NCBI GenBank assembly: GCA_026168805.1
Contig: JAPFDS010000036.1
Location: forward strand, 1-64,000
Length of the DNA: 64,000 nt
DNA from: Caryophanales bacterium
Lineage (GTDB): Bacteria; Bacillota; Bacilli; Bacillales; Amphibacillaceae
Reading direction: 5' to 3'
Shown here in pieces: positions 35,081-44,065 of the stretch. Position numbers and translations under genes: made by a program. Every line of letters starts with the position of its first letter. The stretch's first letter is position 1. The notes beneath the pieces are model-generated. The model was not told the origin of the DNA, searched no databases, and worked only from the letters and a program-made list of their open reading frames with translations.

Positions 35081-36028
35081 TCATGTAAAATAGAAATAGC
35101 GTAGAAAGTGGAAAAATAATGGAGCAGTGTATGTGAGACTATCTACTCGATCTAAAATTCCACCATGTCCAGGAATCGTTTGGCCTGCATCCTTGATTCC
35201 TAAATCTCTTTTTAAGGATGATAAATTTACGTCTCCGATAAAACCAGTTAACCCAATCATAAACCCACTAAACAGGATCCCCGGCATTGTTAATGGAGTG
35301 AGAAGCGGTGCTAGTAGTAAAGATAGTCCCATTGTCGTAATGATCCCACCAATGAGTCCAGCCCATGTTTTGTTCGGACTAACTTTTGGAACAATTTTAT
35401 GTTTCCCGAAGGCTTTCCCCCAAATAAACTGCGCAACATCATTAAATTGAGTCAATACAACAATGTATAGAACGAGACCAGCACCAGAAGCTGCGTCAGC
35501 TCCCGTTGTTCCAGGTAATACAAGTAAATACGCCAGGTGACTGAGCCCGAAGACCATAATCATTAATCCCCAATGAACAGAACCCATTGTTCGCAGGAAA
35601 CCTCTATTTTCACCAATAAGAATCATCTGAATCGGCAATAACAAGAACATATATACAGGAATGAAAATGATAAACATGCCGTACCAACCAATATATATCC
35701 AATAAAATTGTACAGGAATCGCTAAATACGCCCAAAATAAAATTTTTCGGTGGGCACGATTTGTTGGAATGAGTGATAAATATTCTTTAAAGGCAAGGAA
35801 ACAAATAAACGCCAGAAAAATTAACGAAATATTGTGGTTGATGACAATAGCAATCGTAAACACAATTGCCATCACCCACCATGATTTAATACGATCACTA
35901 ATTTCCTGAAAATCCTTTTCTGGTTTCCATTTAATTAAGCCAAAGGTGAATACGCTAGAAACAATTAATACCGTTAAAATACCTAGTAACACATAAATGA
36001 TTTCAGTTGATAATGCATCAAACGCCAT
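35081..36028 (-). CDS. Phosphatidate cytidylyltransferase-like (CdsA family)
   Basis: About 315 residues with eight or more hydrophobic helices. The CdsA signature is complete: SLKRDLGIKDAGQTIPGHGG then ILDRVDSL; SPNKTWAGLIGG precedes it. The enzyme makes CDP-diacylglycerol from phosphatidate and CTP. This is probably not the housekeeping CdsA (normally beside uppS, dxr and proS) but a paralog paired with the overlapping CDP-alcohol transferase. The ATG at 36028 is preferred to that at 36034 because AGGAGG lies only 3 nt from the latter. Confidence 0.9.
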   Translation of the reverse strand: MAFDALSTEIIYVLLGILTVLIVSSVFTFGLIKWKPEKDFQEISDRIKSWWVMAIVFTIAIVINHNISLIFLAFICFLAFKEYLSLIPTNRAHRKILFWAYLAIPVQFYWIYIGWYGMFIIFIPVYMFLLLPIQMILIGENRGFLRTMGSVHWGLMIMVFGLSHLAYLLVLPGTTGADAASGAGLVLYIVVLTQFNDVAQFIWGKAFGKHKIVPKVSPNKTWAGLIGGIITTMGLSLLLAPLLTPLTMPGILFSGFMIGLTGFIGDVNLSSLKRDLGIKDAGQTIPGHGGILDRVDSLTYTAPLFFHFLRYFYFT

Positions 36029-36635
36029 GTTCATCGACCTCCTTGAGTGATCGTTTTATCCGAATACAAATATTCAATATAATGAGTGCAAGGGTCACAC
36101 TTAAAATAACGGTTATTGTCAAATGATGCGTAAAGCCAAATACAATAGCGAGAGCTAGTGCCCCAAAGATAAACGCTCGGTCACTTTTCCCCATTGGACC
36201 GTCATACCTGCGACTTGCTCCGATGACAACACCAAGCACACCTGTCATTTCACTTACGATTGAAAGCACGACAATTGCTATCACAAGGATCGGAGAGAAT
36301 CCTGGGAGTAAAGCAAACGGCAAAAATAGACACGCATCAGAAATGACATCTCCTATTTCGTTCAATATATTTCCTAACGGTGTTTTCATGCTGTGTTCTT
36401 TTGCTAACATTCCGTCTATTGCATTTAATGCCATGCGAACAAACATGACGATTGGAATCAACACTAAAATGATGGTGTACTCATAATAAAGGGCCAATAG
36501 CACACCAGTAATTATTGATAGAATCGTAGCAAAAATAGTTACTTGATTCGGTGTAATCCCAGTTTTCGCTAGTCCATTCACGACCGGTCGTAACATATTT
36601 TGAAACTGCGGTTTAATATCATATATACTCGCCAC
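36018..36635 (-). CDS. CDP-alcohol phosphatidyltransferase family protein
   Basis: About 205 residues, six hydrophobic helices. The family motif is present but altered: N-A-I-D-G-M-L-A-K then, after eight residues, G-N-I-L-N-E-I-G-D-V-I-S-D. Aligned to D-x2-D-G-x2-A-R-x8-G-x3-D-x3-D, the first and third Asp are Asn and the Arg is Lys. The set CDP-alcohol transferase, CdsA-like, acyltransferase recalls the E. coli ynbA-ynbB-ynbC operon. GTG at 36635 follows AGGAGG by 10 nt. The gene heads the four-gene operon and overlaps the CdsA-like gene. Confidence 0.82.
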   Translation of the reverse strand: MASIYDIKPQFQNMLRPVVNGLAKTGITPNQVTIFATILSIITGVLLALYYEYTIILVLIPIVMFVRMALNAIDGMLAKEHSMKTPLGNILNEIGDVISDACLFLPFALLPGFSPILVIAIVVLSIVSEMTGVLGVVIGASRRYDGPMGKSDRAFIFGALALAIVFGFTHHLTITVILSVTLALIILNICIRIKRSLKEVDEHGV

Positions 36636-36838
36636 TGTATAAAGTCCTCCTATCAAAAGGTAATGATAGCAATCTTTCTATCTGCATATCTTAGTTCCTT
36701 TATTATCAATGAGTTTACTTCTCTATTCAATATGCCATTGTTCCTACGACTTATCATCTGATTCACAGCATTTTAAAAACGTAAAAAAGGACATGCTAGC
36801 AAGCGTGTCCTTTGAATAGTATATTTTTAAAACCCTTA

Positions 36839-37954
36839 TTATTCGTTGAAGTATTTCACCAATCCTTCAAAAATAGCATCCGCAATTTGGGAAGAATAAT
36901 GAGGGTCGCGAATGACTTCTAAGTCATGTGGATTTGTAATAAATCCTAGTTCAACGAGAATGGAGAGGTCGTTGTTTTCACGCAATACGTAATAATTATC
37001 TTGTTTTACTCCTCGATTCGTTAAATTTGTATGTTTATTTAATGCAGTTTGAATATGTTGTGCAAGTTCTCGTTCGGCACCATCCGCAAAGTAATGTGTA
37101 CTAACTCCATTACTCGCCTGTGATGTAAATGCATTAAAATGTACACTAATAAAAGCATCTGTTAAATAAGATTCACTAATGCGTACACGTTCTTGTAAGG
37201 AAACATATGAATCTTTCGATCGAGTTAATAGTACAGTAGCCCCTTCACTACGTAGCTTTTCCGCAATAACATTTGACACATCTAGTGCAAGCACTTTTTC
37301 CTTTTCGTTATTTAAACTAAGCGATCCAGGATCGACTCCGCCATGTCCAGGATCTAGGATAATATTATACCCTGCTAAAGGCTGGCTAGCATTTGGAGTA
37401 GACGTTTGTTCTGCTGGTTGCTCTGAAGGACTGTTAGACGTTGCTTGATTTGTTAACCAGGAAGCTACCCAAACAGTATTTCCATTATCTAGCTTCACTT
37501 TCAGCCAATCTTCATTCGTTTCCACTAATGGGTATGTATCCCCTTTAGATGCATGTCCTATGATGGAATTTTCTGTACCTGGTCCACTTCGCAATCGGAC
37601 GGAATCTGCTTGAATAGCAACTGATTGTACAGCTTCATTTGTTGATGCAACTGTAGTCGATGAACTAGCTGCCTCGTTATTTTCGCTCTTCACTAGAAAA
37701 TGAGAAGCAACCCATACTTCTTTCCCACCGTAAAAAGTTGAAACCCAACCATTTCGTTCTTTAAATGCTGGGACACTGTCTCCGAACTTCAGTTTTCCAA
37801 CAACTTCAGCATCTTTATGTGGTGCATCACGAACATTTAAAACATCGGTTCCGACTTCATAGGTCTGATTGCTTTCAGCATGAGTAGGTGAAGAAAAAGT
37901 AAAAAATAGAAAGAATATAGCAGCGAAAATGATAGAGTATCGAATATTTTCCAT
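36839..37954 (-). CDS. N-acetylmuramoyl-L-alanine amidase with two SH3b domains
   Basis: A 371-residue secreted cell-wall hydrolase. A signal peptide ends near THA-ES (residue 27). Two bacterial SH3 domains follow: residues 30-90 (VLNVRDAPHKDAEVVGKLKFGD) and 110-170 (VRLRSGPGTENSIIGHASKGD). An Amidase_3 domain occupies about 195-370, with zinc-site segments IILDPGHGGVDPGS, SVHFNAF and a C-terminal LVELGFITNPHDLEV holding the catalytic Glu. It resembles Bacillus YrvJ/CwlC-type amidases. AAAGGAGAG precedes the ATG. Confidence 0.94.
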   Translation of the reverse strand: MENIRYSIIFAAIFFLFFTFSSPTHAESNQTYEVGTDVLNVRDAPHKDAEVVGKLKFGDSVPAFKERNGWVSTFYGGKEVWVASHFLVKSENNEAASSSTTVASTNEAVQSVAIQADSVRLRSGPGTENSIIGHASKGDTYPLVETNEDWLKVKLDNGNTVWVASWLTNQATSNSPSEQPAEQTSTPNASQPLAGYNIILDPGHGGVDPGSLSLNNEKEKVLALDVSNVIAEKLRSEGATVLLTRSKDSYVSLQERVRISESYLTDAFISVHFNAFTSQASNGVSTHYFADGAERELAQHIQTALNKHTNLTNRGVKQDNYYVLRENNDLSILVELGFITNPHDLEVIRDPHYSSQIADAIFEGLVKYFNE

Positions 37955-38343
37955 AGAATCTCTCCTTTATTATATATTAAGGAAAGTTATGTCAGAATGG
38001 AAGGGTCAAAAGTAATGAAAAGTGGAAGAAAATGGAGAGCCAAACAAAAGAGTAATTTACTAGAAAAAGACAAGTAATTACATCACTCATATTCGTTATC
38101 TAGTTTTTATGCCCTACTTTGTTACCATTTATTGGTACTAAGTAGCCGGAGGATAGATTTAGGTATACAATATAGTAATCTAATATTATTAAGATAAATT
38201 CATATATAGAGGATGAGAAATGTTGTGATGAAACCCAACAGACAGAGTATAAAAGGGTTTGAAAAGATAACAATAGTACTATATTGAAAATTTTTATTCT
38301 AACAACAGTGATGTACCATGCAGAAATGAAAGGATGAAGAAAA
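37955..38343. other. Intergenic region between amidase and DASS transporter
   Basis: A 389-bp divergent gap without a gene. A weak sigma-A-like pair, TTGAAA (38259-38264) and TATATT (38280-38285) with a 15-nt spacer, points toward the transporter. No riboswitch, clear operator or repeat was seen. Confidence 0.3.
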
Positions 38344-39798
38344 ATGAATCAAAAGAAGGCAATTTTCTTTGCAATAGCAGTTTTGGGATTAGTTACTGTC
38401 CTACTGCTACCAAACCCGGAATCGTTACCAATTGCAGGTCAGAGAGCTTTGGCTGTGCTTACATTTGCGGTCATCCTATGGGTGAGTCAAGCAGTTACGT
38501 ATCAAGTAAGTGCGGTAATGATTATTGTGCTTATTTCATTTTTAATAGGTATGTCTCCAACACTTGACGACACGTCTGTGCTTTATGGAACAAAGGATGC
38601 CCTTAGTATGGCGGTGAAAGGATTTAGTTCTCCTGCAGTTGCACTCGTTGCTGGAGCATTATTTTTAGCTCAAGCGATGGAAATGACGGGACTACATAAA
38701 CGGATTGCGTTGTTTGTCATGTCAAAAGTAGGGACAAAAACAAGCAATTTAATTATCGGAACGATTATCGTTAGTTTTATACTTGCATTATTCGTTCCAA
38801 GTGCAACCGCGCGCGCTGGAACATTAGTCCCTATTTTATTAGGGATTGTCGCAGCATTTGGCTTGAAGAAAGAAAGTAGACTCTCGGCATTATTAATGAT
38901 TACAGCAGTTCAGTCGATTTCCATTTGGAACATCGGAATTAAAACGGGTGCGGCGCAAAATATGGTTGCTCTAGGTTTTATTGATAGCGAATTTGGCATT
39001 GATGTTACGTGGGGTGAATGGTTCTTGTATGCTGCCCCGTGGTCCATTGTTATGTCTATTATCCTTTACTTTGTGATGACTCATTTAATCAAAGCAGAAG
39101 ATACAAGTAAAATGAGCAATCATGAAATAAAAAACAAGCTTGCAGAACTCGGTAAGATATCGACACTAGAATGGCGTTTAATCATCATTTCATTAAGCTT
39201 ACTTGCATTATGGGCTACTGAAGGGGTTCTTCACCCATTTGATTCAACAACAGTAACCATTTTGGCTGTAGCCATTATGTTGCTACCCAAATATGGGATT
39301 TATACTTGGGAAGAAGTACAAAAGAAAATTCCGTGGGGAACATTGGTTGTTTTTGCGACAGGGATCTCTCTCGGAACCGTTTTATTGAGTACAGAAGGTG
39401 CTACTTGGTTATCAACCAATACATTTGAATTAATGGGCGTAACTGGAATGTCTATTGTAGGTATTGTTGCCGTTCTAGGGATCTTTAATATTTTGATTCA
39501 CTTAGGGTTTGCTAGTGCAACAAGCTTAGCATCTGCGCTGATTCCAATTGTCATAGCACTAGTTGTAAGTATGGAACCTACATCATTCAATGGTCCAGGA
39601 CTTGTAATTGTCATGCAGTTTGTGATTAGTTTCGGATTCTTATTACCAATTAGTGCGCCACAAAACATGCTGGCATATGGAACCAATACATTTACATCTC
39701 ATGAGTTATTAAAATCCGGGATTCCTCTTACAGTCATTGGTTATGGTTTAATTGTGTTATTTAGTGCGACCTACTGGCAATGGATCAATCTTTTATAA
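38344..39798 (+). CDS. Divalent anion:Na+ symporter family transporter (DASS/SLC13)
   Basis: A 484-residue polytopic protein with the DASS fold: two inverted repeats with re-entrant hairpins. The first hairpin region reads FVPSATARAGTLVPI and the second GFASATSLASALIPI followed by LPISAPQNMLAYGTNTFTS, the SLC13 signature. The usual first Ser-Asn-Thr sodium-site motif appears as P-S-A-T, so substrate and ion sites may differ from the dicarboxylate transporters SdcS and CitT. A di- or tricarboxylate is likely but not certain. GAAAGGATG precedes the ATG. Confidence 0.85.
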   Translation: MNQKKAIFFAIAVLGLVTVLLLPNPESLPIAGQRALAVLTFAVILWVSQAVTYQVSAVMIIVLISFLIGMSPTLDDTSVLYGTKDALSMAVKGFSSPAVALVAGALFLAQAMEMTGLHKRIALFVMSKVGTKTSNLIIGTIIVSFILALFVPSATARAGTLVPILLGIVAAFGLKKESRLSALLMITAVQSISIWNIGIKTGAAQNMVALGFIDSEFGIDVTWGEWFLYAAPWSIVMSIILYFVMTHLIKAEDTSKMSNHEIKNKLAELGKISTLEWRLIIISLSLLALWATEGVLHPFDSTTVTILAVAIMLLPKYGIYTWEEVQKKIPWGTLVVFATGISLGTVLLSTEGATWLSTNTFELMGVTGMSIVGIVAVLGIFNILIHLGFASATSLASALIPIVIALVVSMEPTSFNGPGLVIVMQFVISFGFLLPISAPQNMLAYGTNTFTSHELLKSGIPLTVIGYGLIVLFSATYWQWINLL

Positions 39799-39849
39799 GA
39801 TGAATTCATCTTTATGGACTTTTCTCATACAATCTGAAGAGGTGATAAA

Positions 39850-40290
39850 ATGGGAAGAGTAGCTTTTACAGAAAAGGACGTGGAATTAGTAGCACGGATG
39901 ATGCGGGCGGAGGCTGAAGGAGAAGGAAAGTTAGGAATGCTGATGGTTGGTAATGTAATTGTAAACCGATTAGTTGCTGATTGCGCAGACTTTAATGAGT
40001 TGCGTTCCATATCAGACGTGATTTTTCAAATCCAAGGAGGAAATTACTCTTTTGAAGCGGTGCAAAAAGGAAATGTCTTTTATAACAGAGCACGCGATGT
40101 TGAAAAAAGGCTAGCGAGGCAGGTGTTAGAATCCTGGCGAGAGCACCCATCCAGTTATGCGCTTTGGTATTTTAATCCGTACGCTCCGTGTCCGCCTTCA
40201 TGGTATGATCAACCTTTTACCGGACAATTTAAACTCCATTGCTTTTACGAACCACAGCCGAATACGTGTGAAAGTGTTTATATGGGATAA
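39850..40290 (+). CDS. cwlJ: Spore cortex-lytic hydrolase CwlJ
   Basis: A 146-residue SleB/CwlJ-type (Hydrolase_2) cell-wall hydrolase acting on the spore cortex in germination. The catalytic Glu region is ARMMRAEAEGEGKLGMLMVGN, and the typical end ALWYFNPYAPCPPSW with FTGQFKLHCFYEP is present. There is no signal peptide, as for CwlJ, which is placed in the coat from the mother cell. Ribosome binding site GAGGTGAT. A terminator follows at 40306. It marks the organism as a spore former. Confidence 0.93.
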   Translation: MGRVAFTEKDVELVARMMRAEAEGEGKLGMLMVGNVIVNRLVADCADFNELRSISDVIFQIQGGNYSFEAVQKGNVFYNRARDVEKRLARQVLESWREHPSSYALWYFNPYAPCPPSWYDQPFTGQFKLHCFYEPQPNTCESVYMG

Positions 40291-40305
40291 CGAATAGTAG
40301 AGGAG

Positions 40306-40348
40306 ATGCCTTGCGTGAGATGAATCTTATGCAAGGCATTCTTTTTTT
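40306..40348 (+). terminator. Terminator of cwlJ
   Basis: ATGCCTTGC (40306-40314) pairs with GCAAGGCAT (40331-40339), followed by TCTTTTTTT. Confidence 0.85.
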
Positions 40349-40431
40349 GGAGAAGAATAATTGTAATGCGATTTCCGTAACGATATTCAAGTACGTACTG
40401 ACCTTTTTTAAGAGACAAAAATAGGTCCAGA

Positions 40432-41064
40432 TTATTGCAGATGCTCTGGTGGAGTATTCTTATGCCCTTCATTTTTTACTTCAGTAAAAATATTTCCTTT
40501 TTTAAATTCCTCATTTGTCTCACTGAACTGCTTGGTTAGTTGTTCTAGTTGAGATTGATTAGTCATTAACGAATGTATGGATTTCTGCAATTGCTGTATA
40601 TCTTTTTTAGTGGCAGGTTGGGCTTCCTGTTTAAGGGTGAATCCTAATTGACCACTTGGTTCGAGAGTAGCCAATTGAACATCGCTTATAGAAGTAACAT
40701 TTTTTTGCCTGAGATTCATCTCTAACTGATCAACTGTTAAACGCAACTTTGCCAATTCATTTTCCTTTAATTGTCCGTTCTCAATGACAACTTTAGATTT
40801 TCCGGTAATCAATTTTTCTAAGCCATCTGATTTTAGTTGGCCGTATTCCATGACTAACAATGTTAAGACTAGGACTGCGCCAATGACAAAAGAAACCCAT
40901 ACATTTTTGCTTGTTACAGGCTGGATTATCAGAGTTCCGATTGAAATCATTAAAATCGTCTCTGCTAATGTCATTTGAGAGATTGTTTTTCTACCTGCTA
41001 AACGCAATAAAATAGTACCGACAATGACAATCAGAACTGCTTGCCAAATTAAGTTTAAGTCCAT
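40432..41064 (-). CDS. DUF421 (YetF/YcaP) family membrane protein
   Basis: A 210-residue protein with three N-terminal helices; the DUF421 landmark LRLAGRKTISQMTLAETILMISIG is near the N-terminus. The cytoplasmic part holds TGKSKVVIENGQLKENELAKLRLTVDQLEMNLRQKNV, the standard DUF421 segment. A polar, Gln-rich C-terminal tail of about 60 residues follows the core. Relatives (YetF, YrbG) associate with spore or membrane functions that remain unclear. Ribosome binding site GAAGGAGTG. Single gene. Confidence 0.9.
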   Translation of the reverse strand: MDLNLIWQAVLIVIVGTILLRLAGRKTISQMTLAETILMISIGTLIIQPVTSKNVWVSFVIGAVLVLTLLVMEYGQLKSDGLEKLITGKSKVVIENGQLKENELAKLRLTVDQLEMNLRQKNVTSISDVQLATLEPSGQLGFTLKQEAQPATKKDIQQLQKSIHSLMTNQSQLEQLTKQFSETNEEFKKGNIFTEVKNEGHKNTPPEHLQ

Positions 41065-41145
41065 TCAATCACTCCTTCGGCTTAGTATCTGTTTTTATAT
41101 ATCAATTATTCATTAAGAAAGACGGGGCTTGCTTAAGCACCTTCG

Positions 41146-41175
41146 TTGACAAGTGAGATCATATCGTTGTACAAT
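41146..41175 (+). promoter_or_regulatory. Sigma-A promoter of mhqR
   Basis: TTGACA (41146-41151) and TACAAT (41170-41175) with an 18-nt spacer, directly followed by the palindromic operator. Confidence 0.75.
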
Positions 41176-41193
41176 TATCTTGAATTAAAGATA
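41176..41193. promoter_or_regulatory. MhqR-type operator
   Basis: TATCTTGAATTAAAGATA is a near-perfect palindrome (TATCTT...AAGATA) covering the expected transcription start. It closely resembles the ATCTC-GAATTC-GAGAT type palindrome known for B. subtilis MhqR, so autorepression is likely. Confidence 0.65.
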
Positions 41194-41217
41194 TATGAAT
41201 TGGGAGGAGCAATTGTT

Positions 41218-41670
41218 ATGTCTAATGAAAGTCAGGATAAGGATGTGCAATTGTCATTAAAGCTCTTTATTATTCTAACACGCACGTTAGAATCTATTCA
41301 AAAGCAAGTCGTTAAAGATATAAAAAGTCATGGGCTAAATAAAACAGAATTTGGCGTACTTGAATTATTGTACAGTAAAGGTGATCATCCGATTCAACAA
41401 ATTGGTCAGAAATTATTACTTGCGAGCAGTAGTATTACGTATGTGGTAGATAAATTAGAGACGAAAAAACTCATTGAACGAAGAGCTTGTCCAACAGATC
41501 GACGTGTAACCCATGCTACGATTACGGATGACGGAAATGCATTGATGGATCAAATTTTCCCGAAGCATAAAGAAGCGTTAAATGAAATTTTGAGCGGATT
41601 AGATATGAATGAAAAGGAAATGCTCATTATGCAGTTAAAAAAACTAGGTTTTCATGCAGAACGCATGTAG
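41218..41670 (+). CDS. mhqR: MarR-family repressor, MhqR-like
   Basis: A 150-residue winged-helix regulator. DNA-binding region: GLNKTEFGVLELLYSKGDHPIQQIGQKLLLASSSITYVVDKLE, ending with the MarR wing RRACPTDRRVTHATIT. Its place directly before a ring-cleaving dioxygenase and a phospholipase/carboxylesterase-type hydrolase matches the B. subtilis MhqR regulon, which responds to quinones and methylhydroquinone. The ATG at 41218 is chosen (GGGAGGAG 8 nt upstream); a TTG farther up lies in the promoter. Confidence 0.88.
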   Translation: MSNESQDKDVQLSLKLFIILTRTLESIQKQVVKDIKSHGLNKTEFGVLELLYSKGDHPIQQIGQKLLLASSSITYVVDKLETKKLIERRACPTDRRVTHATITDDGNALMDQIFPKHKEALNEILSGLDMNEKEMLIMQLKKLGFHAERM

Positions 41671-41745
41671 TCTTTTTAATGCAATTATCTCAGTTTCATA
41701 CTATATGAATTTGTTATAATAAATGCGTAGAAAGGAGTTTTAAAC

Positions 41746-42702
41746 ATGACAAACGAATTACTAGGAATTCATCATGTGACAGCAATGACGGACAATGCCA
41801 TGCGCAACTATACATTTTTTACAGAAGTACTTGGTATGCGACTCGTTAAGAAAACAGTTAATCAAGATGATATCCACACATATCACACATTTTTCGCAGA
41901 TGATGTTGGTTCACCAGGGACGGATATGACATTCTTTGACTTTCCCAACATTCCAAAAGGGACACCGGGAACGAATTCGATTTCTAGAACAGGGCTAAGG
42001 GTACCAAATGATGCAGCGCTTGAATATTATTTAGACCGTTTTAAAGAATTTGATGTTAAAAATGACGGGATTCAGGAGCTGTTCGGTAAAAAGGTACTTC
42101 CATTTGAGGAATCTGATGGTCAAAAGTATCAACTGTTCTCTGATGAAAATAACGAAGGTGTCCCATCAGGTATTCCTTGGAAAAATGGTCCAGTGCCTGA
42201 AGATAAAGCGATTTATGGTTTAGGTCCAATTGAAATTTCAGTTAGTTATTTTAAAGATTTCAAGAGAATGCTTATCAATGTATATGGAATGAAAGCCATT
42301 TTGGAAGAAGAAAGTGTGGCATTATTTGATGTAGGAGAAGGCGGGAATGGTGGGCAGGTTATTTTGAGAAACGATGACACAACACCAAGTCAACAAGGGT
42401 ACGGACAAGTGCATCATGTATCGTTCAGAGTGAAAGACCACGAGGTGATTAAGCAGTGGGAAGAAAAATACGAGACACTCGGCATGCAACATTCAGGTCT
42501 TGTAGATCGCTTCTACTTTGAAGCGTTATATACACGTATCGGCCATATTTTAATCGAGCTATCAACTGATGGCCCAGGTTTTATGGGTGATGAACCATAT
42601 GAAACATTAGGTGAAAGTCTTGCACTCCCACCGTTTTTAGAGCCAAAACGTGAACACATTGAAGCACAGATTCGCCCGTTTGATACGACACGGTCCACAT
42701 AA
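41746..42702 (+). CDS. Ring-cleaving dioxygenase, MhqA/E/O type
   Basis: A 318-residue protein with two vicinal-oxygen-chelate modules: residues 5-150 start LGIHHVTAMTDNAMRNYTFFTEVLGMRLVKKTVNQDD, and residues 155-290 contain YGQVHHVSFRVKD. Metal ligands are the His residues in HHVTAM and HHVSF and a Glu in HILIELSTDGPGF. The family opens (hydro)quinone-type rings or binds quinones in stress defence. It lies 76 bp after mhqR and 20 bp before the hydrolase gene. Ribosome binding site GAAAGGAG. Which of the B. subtilis paralogs it equals cannot be said; context favours MhqE. Confidence 0.9.
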   Translation: MTNELLGIHHVTAMTDNAMRNYTFFTEVLGMRLVKKTVNQDDIHTYHTFFADDVGSPGTDMTFFDFPNIPKGTPGTNSISRTGLRVPNDAALEYYLDRFKEFDVKNDGIQELFGKKVLPFEESDGQKYQLFSDENNEGVPSGIPWKNGPVPEDKAIYGLGPIEISVSYFKDFKRMLINVYGMKAILEEESVALFDVGEGGNGGQVILRNDDTTPSQQGYGQVHHVSFRVKDHEVIKQWEEKYETLGMQHSGLVDRFYFEALYTRIGHILIELSTDGPGFMGDEPYETLGESLALPPFLEPKREHIEAQIRPFDTTRST

Positions 42703-42721
42703 TTAGGAAGGGGGTCAATCA

Positions 42722-43315
42722 ATGAAGTATATGTATCATGAAAAGCAAAAAGGAGCACCGGTATTTGTCTTGCTTCACGGAACAGGTGGTACAGAATCAG
42801 ACTTAGTCTCTCTCGCAGAACTGCTCAATCCAGCTTACAATATTTTAGGGATGAGAGGAAATGTACAGGAAAATGGAATGAATCGATTTTTCAAACGTCA
42901 CAGCGAAGGGAATTACGACTGGGATGACCTTGATTTTCGTGGGAAAGAATTGCTTGCGTTTATTGTGGAAAAATCAAAAGAATATGAATTTAAACTAGAA
43001 GATGTCGTGCTTGTCGGATTTTCAAATGGCTCAAACATCGCCATTCAAATGATGCTCGAGCAGCCAAATGCCTTTAAGAGGGCGGCTTTATTTGCACCAA
43101 TGTACCCGGTAGACGACATGGAAAAACAGGACTTCAGAGGTGTGCATGTATTTCTGTCACTTGGTAAAGGGGATCCGGTCGTACCAGAATCAGAAAGTGA
43201 GCGTGTGATCCGTCTATTTACAGACAGAGAAGCAGATGTGACAACTGCTTGGACGAGTGGACATCGTCTGACTCAAGAAGTCGCACTAGAAGCAAAAAAC
43301 TGGTTACATAAATAG
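42722..43315 (+). CDS. Phospholipase/carboxylesterase-type alpha/beta hydrolase, MhqD-like
   Basis: A 197-residue alpha/beta hydrolase. Oxyanion-hole start VLLHGTGGTESDL, nucleophile elbow VGFSNGSN (G-F-S-N-G), acid Asp in LGKGDPVVP and His in WTSGHRLTQE. With the preceding dioxygenase it matches the B. subtilis mhqED pair, in which the hydrolase acts in the quinone stress response. Start ATG follows GAAGGGGG. Confidence 0.9.
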   Translation: MKYMYHEKQKGAPVFVLLHGTGGTESDLVSLAELLNPAYNILGMRGNVQENGMNRFFKRHSEGNYDWDDLDFRGKELLAFIVEKSKEYEFKLEDVVLVGFSNGSNIAIQMMLEQPNAFKRAALFAPMYPVDDMEKQDFRGVHVFLSLGKGDPVVPESESERVIRLFTDREADVTTAWTSGHRLTQEVALEAKNWLHK

Positions 43316-43378
43316 TGTAACCAAATGTATGAAGTGAATTCGTTTTAAGTAAGCATAAATATATAGGAGGAGATTTAT

Positions 43379-43909
43379 ATGACAAAGGCAAAGTGGAATG
43401 TGGATACGGTTCATAGTACAGTAGGATTTTCAGTGAGACATATGATGATTTCGAACGTTAAAGGAACTTTTAATGAATTTGACGGAAATATTGAGCTAGA
43501 CCCAACAGATTTAACAGATGCATCCATTGAGTTTACAATTGATGCCAGTTCAGTTGATACACGTATGAAAGATAGAGACGATCATTTACGATCAGCTGAC
43601 TTTTTCGATGTGGAAAACCACCCAAATATCACATTTACAGCTACAGAAATTAAGAAAACATCAGAGGATAACTATGACATGACTGGTGACTTTACGATTC
43701 GAGGAACAACAAAGCCGGTGACATTCGATATTACATTTGAAGGGATGGCTAAAGATCCAATGAGTGGCGATGAAGCTGCTGGTTTTACAGGTAGTACAAA
43801 AATTAACCGTAAAGACTTTGGGTTAACGTGGAACGCTGCACTGGAAACAGGCGGTTTCGTTGTTGGTGACGAAATAAAAATCAATATCGACATACAATTA
43901 CGTAAATAA
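43379..43909 (+). CDS. YceI family (lipocalin-like) protein
   Basis: A 176-residue YceI-domain protein without a signal peptide. Typical segments: WNVDTVHSTVGFSVRHMMIS, DRDDHLRSADFFDVENHPNITF and a C-terminal FGLTWNAALETGGFVVGDEI. The fold is a beta barrel that can bind isoprenoid quinones or other amphiphiles, fitting a place behind the quinone-response genes. The gap to the hydrolase is 63 bp, with its own GGAGGAG, so it is probably in the same regulon but not proven. Confidence 0.9.
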   Translation: MTKAKWNVDTVHSTVGFSVRHMMISNVKGTFNEFDGNIELDPTDLTDASIEFTIDASSVDTRMKDRDDHLRSADFFDVENHPNITFTATEIKKTSEDNYDMTGDFTIRGTTKPVTFDITFEGMAKDPMSGDEAAGFTGSTKINRKDFGLTWNAALETGGFVVGDEIKINIDIQLRK

Positions 43910-43918
43910 ATCCGTCAT

Positions 43919-43966
43919 ATAATCCCTCGCTCCTGCGAGAAAATGCATGAGGAGGGATTATTTTTA
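43919..43966 (+). terminator. Terminator of the mhq cluster
   Basis: ATAATCCCTC (from 43919) pairs with GAGGGATTAT-type sequence ending at 43961, with a bulge near the loop, followed by TTTTT. Confidence 0.75.
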
Positions 43967-44065
43967 TGGAATGAAAAAAATGAAACAACAAAGATATATG
44001 CGCATAAAAGTGAAAATGAGGTATGATGTGTATAAACGACTATAGTAGATGAAAGGATATCGAAT

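Noticed and set aside
40278..40472. 64-codon minus-strand frame over the cwlJ terminator
   Set aside because: It crosses a clear terminator hairpin, has no ribosome binding site and no family likeness.
41694..41709. TTCATA-CTA-TATGAA inverted repeat before the dioxygenase as a second MhqR operator
   Set aside because: It is palindromic but does not match the ATCTT-GAATTA-AAGAT form at the mhqR promoter; left unassigned.
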